A stretch of DNA of 42,037 nt from Chloroflexota bacterium (GTDB lineage Bacteria; Chloroflexota; Anaerolineae; Anaerolineales; E44-bin32): contig JAJRUD010000207.1 in the NCBI GenBank assembly GCA_024277995.1, positions 1 through 42,037 of the forward strand. Direction: 5' to 3'. Positions 32,422-39,636 of this stretch are shown one piece after another. A program made the position numbers and the translations under genes. The notes under the pieces were generated by a model. The model saw nothing but the letters and a program-made list of their open reading frames with translations. It had not been told where the DNA came from and made no database searches. Within the stretch, counting starts at the first letter, position 1. Each line of letters begins with the position of its first letter.

Positions 32422-33366
32422 CTATCCTTCCGCCCTCGCTTCCGTTCCAGCGTCTTCGCGCGTCAATTGCAGGAAGACCTCTTCCAGGCTGAGCCCGGCA
32501 GAGCGCAGTTCGAGCAGGTCCAGATCAGCTTCCACCACCGCCCTGGCCACCAGTGGGCGAACGTCCTGGCCGGGCGCACTGCGCACCTCGACTTCGCCTT
32601 CATGCTCGGTGGGCTTCACTTCCACCACCCCATTGACGGCCCGCAGCAGGGGCACCAGGTCTCGCGCTTCGGCGGCGGCTCGGACCAGAATCTGCTCCGC
32701 ACCGGCCAGCTGCGCCTGCAGGTTGGCCGGGGTGTCCTCGGCGACGATGCGCCCTCTATTGATGATCATCACCCGATCGCATACCTGCTGCGCCTCAGAG
32801 AGGATGTGCGTCGAGAGCATAACTGTGTGGTCCGCACCCAGATCCTGAATCAGGTTGCGAACCTCGATGATCTGCGCCGGGTCGAGGCCGATGGTCGGCT
32901 CATCGAGGATGAGCACCTCCGGGTCGTGCAGCAGCGCCTGACCCAGGCCCACACGCTGCCGCAGTCCCTTGGAGAGGCTCCCGATGTAGCTCTCCGCGCG
33001 CTCCAGCATGTCGACCCGCTCCAGCACTTCCTCGATGCGCGTTTCCAGCTCCGGCACCCGACGCAGGGAACCCATGAACTCCAGGTACTCGACGACGGTC
33101 ATCTCCGGATACAGTGGCACCGTTTCCGGCAGGTAGCCGACGCGCTTGCGCACCTCCAGGGACTCCTCCAGCACATCGAATCCGGCGACCCTGGCCGTCC
33201 CGCTCGTCGGCGGCATGTAGCCAGTCAGGATGCGCATGGTGGTGGTCTTGCCGGCACCATTCGGTCCCAGGAAACCCACGATCTCGCCCGTCTCGGCGCG
33301 GAAGGTCAGGTCCTGGATCGCGGGGTGCAAGCCGTAATACTTGGTCAGCCCTTCGACTTCGATCAT
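32422..33366 (-). CDS. gldA: GldA-like ABC transporter ATPase
   Basis: 314 residues. Walker A GPNGAGKTT at 34-42, Q-loop region VGYLPETVPLYPEMTV, signature LSKGLRQRVGLGQALLHDP, Walker B VLILDEPTIGLDP, and the switch His in LSTHILSEAQ. The C-terminal extension (about 215-314) is usual for ABC-2 exporter ATPases of this type. AGAGGAAAAAGG precedes the ATG. First full-length gene of the gldA-F-G-DUF4340 operon, behind a strong promoter and a 33-codon upstream open frame that ends on its ATG. Confidence 0.93.
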   Translation of the reverse strand: MIEVEGLTKYYGLHPAIQDLTFRAETGEIVGFLGPNGAGKTTTMRILTGYMPPTSGTARVAGFDVLEESLEVRKRVGYLPETVPLYPEMTVVEYLEFMGSLRRVPELETRIEEVLERVDMLERAESYIGSLSKGLRQRVGLGQALLHDPEVLILDEPTIGLDPAQIIEVRNLIQDLGADHTVMLSTHILSEAQQVCDRVMIINRGRIVAEDTPANLQAQLAGAEQILVRAAAEARDLVPLLRAVNGVVEVKPTEHEGEVEVRSAPGQDVRPLVARAVVEADLDLLELRSAGLSLEEVFLQLTREDAGTEARAEG

Positions 33367-33464
33367 CCTTTTTCCTCTGGCAGGGGCGATAGGCGCGTCA
33401 GGATTTCAGGGGCCGTCTGAGCGGAACCCAGAACCTGTGCGCACCGCTGGGGGGAGTTCCTCAT
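33363..33464 (-). CDS. Possible 33-codon leader ORF overlapping the gldA start
   Basis: ATG at 33464 to TGA at 33363; the TGA overlaps the gldA start as ATGA. It lies wholly within the predicted gldA leader (transcription start near 33490). The encoded peptide begins MRNSPQRCAQVLGSAQTAPE and has no recognised family. The ribosome-binding site is weak. It may couple translation into gldA, or be chance. Confidence 0.3.
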   Translation of the reverse strand: MRNSPQRCAQVLGSAQTAPEILTRLSPLPEEKG

Positions 33465-33496
33465 GCTGGCTATCCACGCGAGGGGACCCGGAGACC

Positions 33497-33526
33497 ACTA
33501 TACAGAAGTTGCTGGAGGCGAGTCAA
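33497..33526 (-). promoter_or_regulatory. Promoter of the gldA-F-G operon
   Basis: Minus strand: TTGACT at 33526-33521, 18-base spacer, TATAGT at 33502-33497. Predicted transcription start near 33490, leader about 124 bases. Confidence 0.72.
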
Positions 33527-33754
33527 GGCACGCACCGAACTCTCATCAAACACTAATCTCGGGCGCCGGATGCTCGGGAGCGCTCGCCGGTCGCCGTACG
33601 TGCCGCCGGCCTGCGAGGCGGCCGCGGCAGTGCGGCGGTCGCCTTCGCTCCTGGCGATGGACCGGCAGGCGCCCGGCCTTTCGAGATCCCGCCCGCAAAC
33701 GCCACCTGAGGCGATAATCCTCGCCCGGCGCATGTCACCCTGTGAGAGCGCTGC
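33527..33754. other. Gap between divergent promoters
   Basis: GC-rich stretch between the gldA promoter and the hppA promoter. Only short frames rich in Arg/Ala/Pro are open, with no ribosome-binding sites of note and no recognisable RNA gene. Confidence 0.55.
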
Positions 33755-33783
33755 TTGACACCAAATGTGCGCCCCAGTACAAT
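33755..33783 (+). promoter_or_regulatory. Promoter of hppA
   Basis: Perfect TTGACA at 33755-33760, 17-base spacer, TACAAT at 33778-33783: the best promoter match in the window. Predicted start near 33790. AGGAGG follows at 33813-33818, 11 bases before the ATG. Confidence 0.85.
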
Positions 33784-33829
33784 CTCTCCGTTTCCCACCC
33801 CGTCATTTTCTTAGGAGGCAAGAAGCTCA

Positions 33830-36187
33830 ATGTACTCAATGGAAGGATTGACCCCCTTCGAGGCAGCTGCCATTTGGAGCGTACTCGGGGTGGCGATTCT
33901 GGGCCTTTTGTATGCCATCCTCCTGCGCGTGCAGATCCTGCGCGAGGACAAAGGGACGCCGGGCATGCAGGAAGTCTGGAACGCCATTCGTGAAGGCGCC
34001 GAAGCCTACCTCGGGCAACAATCGCGCAGCATCCTGCCGCTCATCGGCATCCTCACCCTGGCGTTGTTCCTTTCGGTCTACATCGTGCCCCCCACGCCGG
34101 AAGCGCTGGACCGTTTCGCCGGCCTGAGCGAAGACAGCGTGCGCCTGATCATTGGCTTCGGCCGCGCGCTGGCCTTCGTCATGGGCGCTGGCTTCAGCCT
34201 GGCCGTGGGCCAGATCGGCATGCGCATGGCCGTCCAGGCCAACGTGCGCGTGGCTGCTGCGGCGCGCTATTCCTTCGGTGAGGCCCTGCGCATCGCTTAC
34301 CGCGCCGGCACGATCACCGGCATGCTCACAGACGGCCTGGGGCTGTTCGGCGGCACCATCATCTTCATCTTCTTCGGCATCGCCGCGCCCGACGCACTGC
34401 TCGGTTTCGGCTTCGGCGGCACGCTGCTGGCGCTCTTCATGCGCGTCGGCGGCGGCATCTACACCAAGGCCGCCGACGTGGGCGCCGACCTGGTAGGTAA
34501 GGTCGAGGCCGGCATCCCCGAGGACGACCCGCGCAACCCGGCGGTGGTGGCCGACCTGGTGGGCGACAACGTCGGCGACTGCGCAGGCATGGCCGCTGAC
34601 ATCTTCGAGTCCTACGAGGTGACCATCGTTTCCGCACTGATCCTGGCCCTGGCCCTCTGGCACATCACCGGCCATCTGGAATGGATCATCTATCCGCTGC
34701 TCGTGCGCGGCATCGGCGTGCTGTCCTCCATCATCGGCACCTACCAGGTGAAAGGTGGCGACGCAGAGGGCGGCGATGCGATGAAGGCCATCTTCCGCGG
34801 CTTCCTCTCCTCGGCCGCCATCTCGGTCTTCTTCTTCGGCCTGGTGGCCATTTTCTACATGCCCGAGGTCCCCGGCGGCTGGTGGCGGCCCTTCGCCGCA
34901 ACGACCGTCGGCGTGCTGCTGGCCATCGCCATCGACCGCCTGACGGACTACTTCACCGGCAGCCACAGCCAGCCCGTGAAAGATATCAAGAAGTCCACCG
35001 ACACCGGCGCCGCCACGACCATCCTGACCGGCATCGCCGTGGGCTACGAATCCAGCGTGTGGTCGATCCTGGTCATCGCCATCACCATCTTCACCTCCAT
35101 CCTGATCTTCGGCACCATTCCCGGCCTGAGCGGAACCGAACAGGTGACCTTCGTGCTCTACGGCGTAGCCATGAGCGGCATCGGCATGCTCACGCTGACG
35201 GGCAACAACGTGGCCATGGACTCCTATGGCCCCATCGCCGATAACGCCAACGGCATCGCCGAGATGTCCTGGCAGGATGACGATAGCGAGGACGTCCTGC
35301 GCGCCAAGCGCATCCTGGCCGACCTGGACGCCGTGGGCAACACCACCAAGGCCATCACTAAAGGCATCGCCATCGGCTCGGCCGTGATCGCGGCCGTGGC
35401 CCTCTTCGGCTCATTCCTGGTGGACGTCAGCCGGGCCCAAGCGACGCTCGGCATCCCGCTCGAACAACAGATCCAGAGCCTGGGGATCAGGGTGGACGTC
35501 CCGCAGGTATTCGTGGGCATGCTCATCGGCGGCGCGCTGCCATGGCTGTTCTCGGCCTTCGCCATCAACGCCGTGAGCCGCGCGGCCGCTCTGATCGTCG
35601 AGGAAGTGCGGCGCCAGTTCAAGCTGGGCGTGCTGGAGGGCAAGGTCAAGCCCGACTACACGCAGGCGGTGAGCATCTCCACCAATGCCGCCCAGAAAGA
35701 GCTGGTCTCGCTCGCCCTGCTGGGCGTGGTGACGCCCATCCTGGTCGGTCTGGTGCTCCAGGTGGAGGCGCTGGGCGGCTTCCTGGCTGGCATCATCCTC
35801 TCGGGCCAGCTGCTGGCCGTGTTCATGAACAACGCCGGCGGCGCGTGGGACAACGCCAAGAAGACCATCGAGGACGAACCACGCGACCCGGCCGCCAACC
35901 TGGGCAAGGGCTCGGAGCGGCACAAGGCGAGCGTGGTGGGCGACACTGTCGGCGACCCCATGAAAGACACCGCCGGCCCGGCGCTCAACCCCATGATCAA
36001 GGTGGTCAACCTGGTCTCGGTGATCATCGCCCCCATCGTCGTCCAGTACGATACCCTGGGCATCGTCGGCTGGACCTCGGTCGTGCTGCTTACCGGCATC
36101 CTGGTCCTGGCCATTCGTCACAGCAAGCGCCCTGCGCCGAAGCTGATCGCCATACCAGAGCAGGAGCCCCAACCGGTGGGCGATTGA
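33830..36187 (+). CDS. hppA: Membrane-bound H+-translocating pyrophosphatase, K+-independent type
   Basis: 785 residues with about 16 membrane segments. It hydrolyses pyrophosphate and pumps protons out of the cytoplasm. The substrate-binding block begins DVGADLVGKVEAGIPEDDPR at residue 216 and continues with VVADLVGDNVGDCAGMAADI; the C-terminal block has NNAGGAWDNAKKTIE and KASVVGDTVGDPMKDTAGPA. In GNTTKAITKG the Lys is residue 507 and the Thr is 510; Lys and Thr at these places mark the K+-independent class (K+-dependent enzymes have Ala and usually Gly or Ala). Na+ pumping is known only in the K+-dependent class, so H+ is expected. Strong promoter, monocistronic by the hairpin that follows. 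Confidence 0.97.
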   Translation: MYSMEGLTPFEAAAIWSVLGVAILGLLYAILLRVQILREDKGTPGMQEVWNAIREGAEAYLGQQSRSILPLIGILTLALFLSVYIVPPTPEALDRFAGLSEDSVRLIIGFGRALAFVMGAGFSLAVGQIGMRMAVQANVRVAAAARYSFGEALRIAYRAGTITGMLTDGLGLFGGTIIFIFFGIAAPDALLGFGFGGTLLALFMRVGGGIYTKAADVGADLVGKVEAGIPEDDPRNPAVVADLVGDNVGDCAGMAADIFESYEVTIVSALILALALWHITGHLEWIIYPLLVRGIGVLSSIIGTYQVKGGDAEGGDAMKAIFRGFLSSAAISVFFFGLVAIFYMPEVPGGWWRPFAATTVGVLLAIAIDRLTDYFTGSHSQPVKDIKKSTDTGAATTILTGIAVGYESSVWSILVIAITIFTSILIFGTIPGLSGTEQVTFVLYGVAMSGIGMLTLTGNNVAMDSYGPIADNANGIAEMSWQDDDSEDVLRAKRILADLDAVGNTTKAITKGIAIGSAVIAAVALFGSFLVDVSRAQATLGIPLEQQIQSLGIRVDVPQVFVGMLIGGALPWLFSAFAINAVSRAAALIVEEVRRQFKLGVLEGKVKPDYTQAVSISTNAAQKELVSLALLGVVTPILVGLVLQVEALGGFLAGIILSGQLLAVFMNNAGGAWDNAKKTIEDEPRDPAANLGKGSERHKASVVGDTVGDPMKDTAGPALNPMIKVVNLVSVIIAPIVVQYDTLGIVGWTSVVLLTGILVLAIRHSKRPAPKLIAIPEQEPQPVGD

Positions 36188-36205
36188 GTCTCCTCTGACC
36201 GCAAG

Positions 36206-36246
36206 AGAGCACACGGGCGCGGGCATCTGCCGGGCCCGTGTGCTCT
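36206..36246 (+). terminator. Strong hairpin after hppA, probable terminator without a T-run
   Basis: Perfect 13-bp inverted repeat (36206-36218 with 36234-36246), 18 bases after the hppA stop codon. No T-run follows, so termination may be partial or Rho-assisted. Confidence 0.55.
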
Positions 36247-36280
36247 CCAGGCAAGGCTCTACCGCCCGGATTGGCAGAGG

Positions 36281-38395
36281 ATGCGCGCCCGACCCTTGTA
36301 TTCCCAAAGGACGGCCCGCCGGCTCCTCTGGAGCCTATTCCCTGCGCTGGCACTTCTGCTCCGCTGGCTCCTCCCGCAACGCCCTGCTGGCGAGGTAGGC
36401 CCGCGAGCGCTGGTTGACGCCGGGCTCAGCCTGATGCTGACCGCCAGCGTCCTTACGGCGGCGTTCCTCCTCGGCCGCAGGGCGTTGCGGGCCTTCCACA
36501 TGCAAGACACCACACCGTTGGAGCACGGCCTGCTAGCCGCCACTCTCGGCCTCGGCGCACTGGCCTACGCCGCGACCGGGCTTGGCCTGGCGGGCTGGCT
36601 GAACCAGGCCACCCTGGCCGCCACGCTCCTGGCCGCCGCCTGGATTGGCGCGACCCAGCCTCCCACACTGCCGCCCGACTTTGCCTCCCAGCTTCGCAAG
36701 AGCTGGCGTGGCCTGGGTTGGCTGCAGCGGGCGATCGCCTTTCAGGGAGGCTTGATCGCGCTGCTGGCCCTCATCTACGCCCTGGCCCCACCCTGGGACT
36801 ACGACGGCCTGATGTACCACTTGGTGGGTCCTCGCATCTTCCTCGAGGCTGGGCGCATCTTCCCTTACCCGGATATCTGGTACCTGAACGGCCCCTTTTC
36901 TGTGGAAATGCTCTTCGCCTTCGGCATGGCCCTGGGCGATGACATTTTCCCCAAGCTCATCCATTACGCGTTCGGCGCGCTCCTGCTGCTATCCACAGGC
37001 ACTCTCGCCCGCCGCTGGCTCGGCCCCAGGGGTGCCTGGCTGGCCGTGGCCACCTTGCTCACCATCCCTACCCTCCCCCTCCTGGCCGCCTTGGCCTACA
37101 TCGATCTCGCCTGGGCTACCTATGAGTTCCTGGCACTGGTTCTCGTGGTATGGTGGGCGGAGACGCAAGAAGAAGCCCTGCTCCTGCTGGCTGGGGTCTT
37201 CCTCGGCCTGGCCTTGGGGACGAAATACCTGGCGCTTTTCGGCCTGCTTGTACTGGCCGCCCTGGTGTGGACGCGGGTCTGGCGCCGGCCTTTGGGCATT
37301 CAGGCGCGCGCGCTGCTGTACCTCCTTGGCCCGGCCTTGGTCCTCGCCGCCCCCTGGTACTTGAGGAACGCCCTCTGGTTCGGCAACCCTGTCTATCCTC
37401 TGCTCTTCGGCGGGCCCGGCTGGGATGCCGAAAGCCTGGGTCTCACACAGGCCTACATCCAGAGCTTCGGTACCGGACGCCGCTGGTCAGACTGGTTGCT
37501 ATTGCCCTGGAACATCTACCGTCACCGCCAGGCCTTTGGCGCCGTCATGAACGCCATCGACATCCCGAGCGTCCTCTTTCCCCTCCTGGTCCTGCTGCCG
37601 CTGCGCAAGGTGCCCCGGCCCATACCCATGCTGGTGACGGCCTCAGCCGCTCGCTTCCTGCTCTGGGCGCTGGGGTCCCAGCAAGTGCGCTTCCTGCTTC
37701 CCATCTATCCTGCGCTCGCCCTGGGCGTTGCTGCCCTGCTGCCCAGGCTGCTGCGCCGCGAGCGGGTCCGCCCAGCCTGGGTAAGCCTGTTCCCCATGCT
37801 AGCAGTCGGCCTGATCTTCGTGACCCTCTTCTACCAGGTTCGCCTGCTCACCCAGAACGCCCCTTATCGTCCGGTTCTGGGCCTCGAGAGCCGTAAGGCC
37901 TTCCTCAACAGGACGGTCTCCGACTATTCAGCGCTGCAATGGGCCGAGGGCATGCTTGGCCCCGATGAAAAGGTGCTGCTCTTGGGTGATGGCCGCAGCT
38001 ACTACTGTTACCCGCGCTGTATCCCAGACCCATCCCATTTCCGCTGGGCGGCGGCCATCCGGGAGTTGCCAGACCCCGCTGCCCTCGTGCTCTGGATGGA
38101 AGATCGTGGGGCCCGATTCCTTTTGATCAACTGGGAAGACTTAGAATTCCTGCTGCAGCACGATCCGAAGAACGTCTTGCGGTCGGCGCTTGTGCGGCTC
38201 ATCGCCTGGCGAGAGCAAGGTTGCCTGCGCCAGGTCTATGCAGACGACAAGACGGAGATCTACCTTCCTGGCTGTCAGGGCCAGGGGGACGCGGATGCCC
38301 GCTATCGGCTTGGCATAAACCTGGCAACGCCCACCGCCGCGTTCTCCATGCCCCGTGACTCCCGAACAGGAGCGCCCCGTGGACCCGCCAGCTGA
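36281..38395 (+). CDS. Large GT-C-type membrane protein (L), paralogue of 15819-17774
   Basis: 704 residues, about 12-14 membrane segments. An N-terminal block of about five segments precedes ALAPPWDYDGLMYHL with Asp175 and His180, matching Asp165 and His170 in protein C; VEMLFAFGMALGDD matches its TELLYTWGMILGGE. The C-terminal domain has SYYCYPRCIPD where protein C has GYYCQPVCIPD. The shared two-cysteine motif may form a disulfide outside the membrane. Probably a glycosyltransferase of the GT-C superfamily with unknown sugar. AGAGG abuts the ATG, which is unusually close. The last 17 bases overlap the next gene, suggesting coupling. Confidence 0.8.
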   Translation: MRARPLYSQRTARRLLWSLFPALALLLRWLLPQRPAGEVGPRALVDAGLSLMLTASVLTAAFLLGRRALRAFHMQDTTPLEHGLLAATLGLGALAYAATGLGLAGWLNQATLAATLLAAAWIGATQPPTLPPDFASQLRKSWRGLGWLQRAIAFQGGLIALLALIYALAPPWDYDGLMYHLVGPRIFLEAGRIFPYPDIWYLNGPFSVEMLFAFGMALGDDIFPKLIHYAFGALLLLSTGTLARRWLGPRGAWLAVATLLTIPTLPLLAALAYIDLAWATYEFLALVLVVWWAETQEEALLLLAGVFLGLALGTKYLALFGLLVLAALVWTRVWRRPLGIQARALLYLLGPALVLAAPWYLRNALWFGNPVYPLLFGGPGWDAESLGLTQAYIQSFGTGRRWSDWLLLPWNIYRHRQAFGAVMNAIDIPSVLFPLLVLLPLRKVPRPIPMLVTASAARFLLWALGSQQVRFLLPIYPALALGVAALLPRLLRRERVRPAWVSLFPMLAVGLIFVTLFYQVRLLTQNAPYRPVLGLESRKAFLNRTVSDYSALQWAEGMLGPDEKVLLLGDGRSYYCYPRCIPDPSHFRWAAAIRELPDPAALVLWMEDRGARFLLINWEDLEFLLQHDPKNVLRSALVRLIAWREQGCLRQVYADDKTEIYLPGCQGQGDADARYRLGINLATPTAAFSMPRDSRTGAPRGPAS

Positions 38396-39419
38396 GACCA
38401 CCCCAGATCAACGCGTCGCCCTCTGCCTGATCTCCAGCCCCGAGCATGTCTGGCCTGGCCACCCCGAGCAGCCGGAACGCCTCGAACAGCTGGCCTGCGC
38501 GCTGGAGACCTTTCCTGGCCTATGGCTTGAATCCGCCGAAGTACCGGACGCCGTTCTGGAAGCTGTCCACCAACCTTCCTACCTCGAACATCTACAGCGC
38601 GCCGCCGAGACCGCCCCGGGCTTCCTCGACCCCGACACCTATATCACTCAGGATTCCTTCCAGGCCGCGCTGGCGGCCGTGGGCGGCTGCTTGGCCGTAT
38701 TGCAGGCAGTGCTGCAGGGCAGGACGCCCCACGGCTTCGCCCTCATCCGGCCCCCGGGTCACCACGCGAGCGCCGCACGCGCCATGGGTTTCTGCCTGCT
38801 CAACAATGTCGCCATCGCCGCGCGACGGTGCCAGCAGATGGGCCGTGAGCGGATCATGATCGTGGACTTCGACGTGCACCATGGCAACGGCACCCAGGAG
38901 ATCTTCGAAGACGATCCCTCCGTGCTGTACCTGTCAACACACCAGAGAGGCATCTATCCGGGAACGGGTGCAGCCGAAGAGCGGGGCCGCGGGGCCGGCC
39001 AGGGAACGACCGTCAACATCCCCCTCCCGGCCGGCGCGGGGGACGGGGCTTTCCGGCAAGTCGCACAGGCGATCATCAGGCCCATCGCCGAGCGATTCCG
39101 GCCAGAGATGCTCATGGTCTCTGCCGGGTTCGACGCCCACTGGCGCGATCCGCTGGCTGGTCTGCAGCTGACCTGCACGGGATACTACCAACTGGCGAGT
39201 TCGCTCATCGCGCTCGCTGACGAGCACTGCGGGGGGCAGATCCTCTTCGTGCTGGAAGGGGGATACGATCCGGAAGTGCTCAGCGCAAGCGTCCTGGCCA
39301 CCCTGCACGCCATGCTGGGCGAGGGCCCGCCCCCAGACACCATCGGCCCCGCGCCGCGCCCGGAACCGGACATCACTTCCGTGTTGACCCTGGCAGCCAG
39401 GCGCCACAGCCTCTCCTGA
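38379..39419 (+). CDS. Histone deacetylase family protein (AcuC/class II-like)
   Basis: 346 residues from a GTG at 38379, 6 bases after CAGGAG; a GTG at 38355 in frame lacks such a site. All catalytic residues of the zinc-dependent arginase/deacetylase fold are present: RPPGHHA (His128, His129), DFDVHHGNG (zinc ligands Asp165 and His167), STHQRGIYPGTG, SAGFDAH (zinc ligand Asp252), and LEGGYD (Tyr296). The LEGGY motif points to the class II/bacterial group whose members deacetylate polyamines, acetyl-lysine or other small amides; the substrate here is unknown. It overlaps the end of the upstream membrane protein by 17 bases, so the two are probably expressed together. Confidence 0.93.
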   Translation: MDPPAETTPDQRVALCLISSPEHVWPGHPEQPERLEQLACALETFPGLWLESAEVPDAVLEAVHQPSYLEHLQRAAETAPGFLDPDTYITQDSFQAALAAVGGCLAVLQAVLQGRTPHGFALIRPPGHHASAARAMGFCLLNNVAIAARRCQQMGRERIMIVDFDVHHGNGTQEIFEDDPSVLYLSTHQRGIYPGTGAAEERGRGAGQGTTVNIPLPAGAGDGAFRQVAQAIIRPIAERFRPEMLMVSAGFDAHWRDPLAGLQLTCTGYYQLASSLIALADEHCGGQILFVLEGGYDPEVLSASVLATLHAMLGEGPPPDTIGPAPRPEPDITSVLTLAARRHSLS

Positions 39420-39587
39420 TCGACGGCCGTGTTGCTCAAGCGAATCACTTCCTGCTATCGAGGAGGGAGGCCATGGGCTCCCTCGCATAGGGGATGGACA
39501 CCGGACAGGAAAGCACTCGTGCCCCTTATGGCAGACTTGCAAGGGCCGCGCTGCCGCCGGGAATGCGACCGCCGCGCTAGAGGGCGC

Positions 39588-39616
39588 TTGCAGAAAATGA
39601 CCATCTGCGGCATACT
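39588..39616 (+). promoter_or_regulatory. Possible promoter of the TPR gene
   Basis: TTGCAG at 39588-39593, 17-base spacer, CATACT at 39611-39616. AAGGGAG at 39626-39632 is the ribosome-binding site. The 217-base gap 39420-39636 also holds an imperfect inverted repeat around 39454-39492; no other gene is seen. Confidence 0.4.
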
Positions 39617-39636
39617 TTTTAATATAAGGGAGCCCA

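Noticed and set aside
33470-33733. 87-codon minus-strand frame upstream of gldA
   Set aside because: It spans the gldA promoter, has no ribosome-binding site of note and no family features.
33527-33754. tRNA or other RNA gene in the gldA-hppA gap
   Set aside because: No cloverleaf arms, no T-loop consensus and no known RNA motif could be found by eye.
33836-34966. 376-codon minus-strand open frame inside hppA
   Set aside because: Shadow of the well-conserved pyrophosphatase; His/Ala/Asp-rich with no domain.
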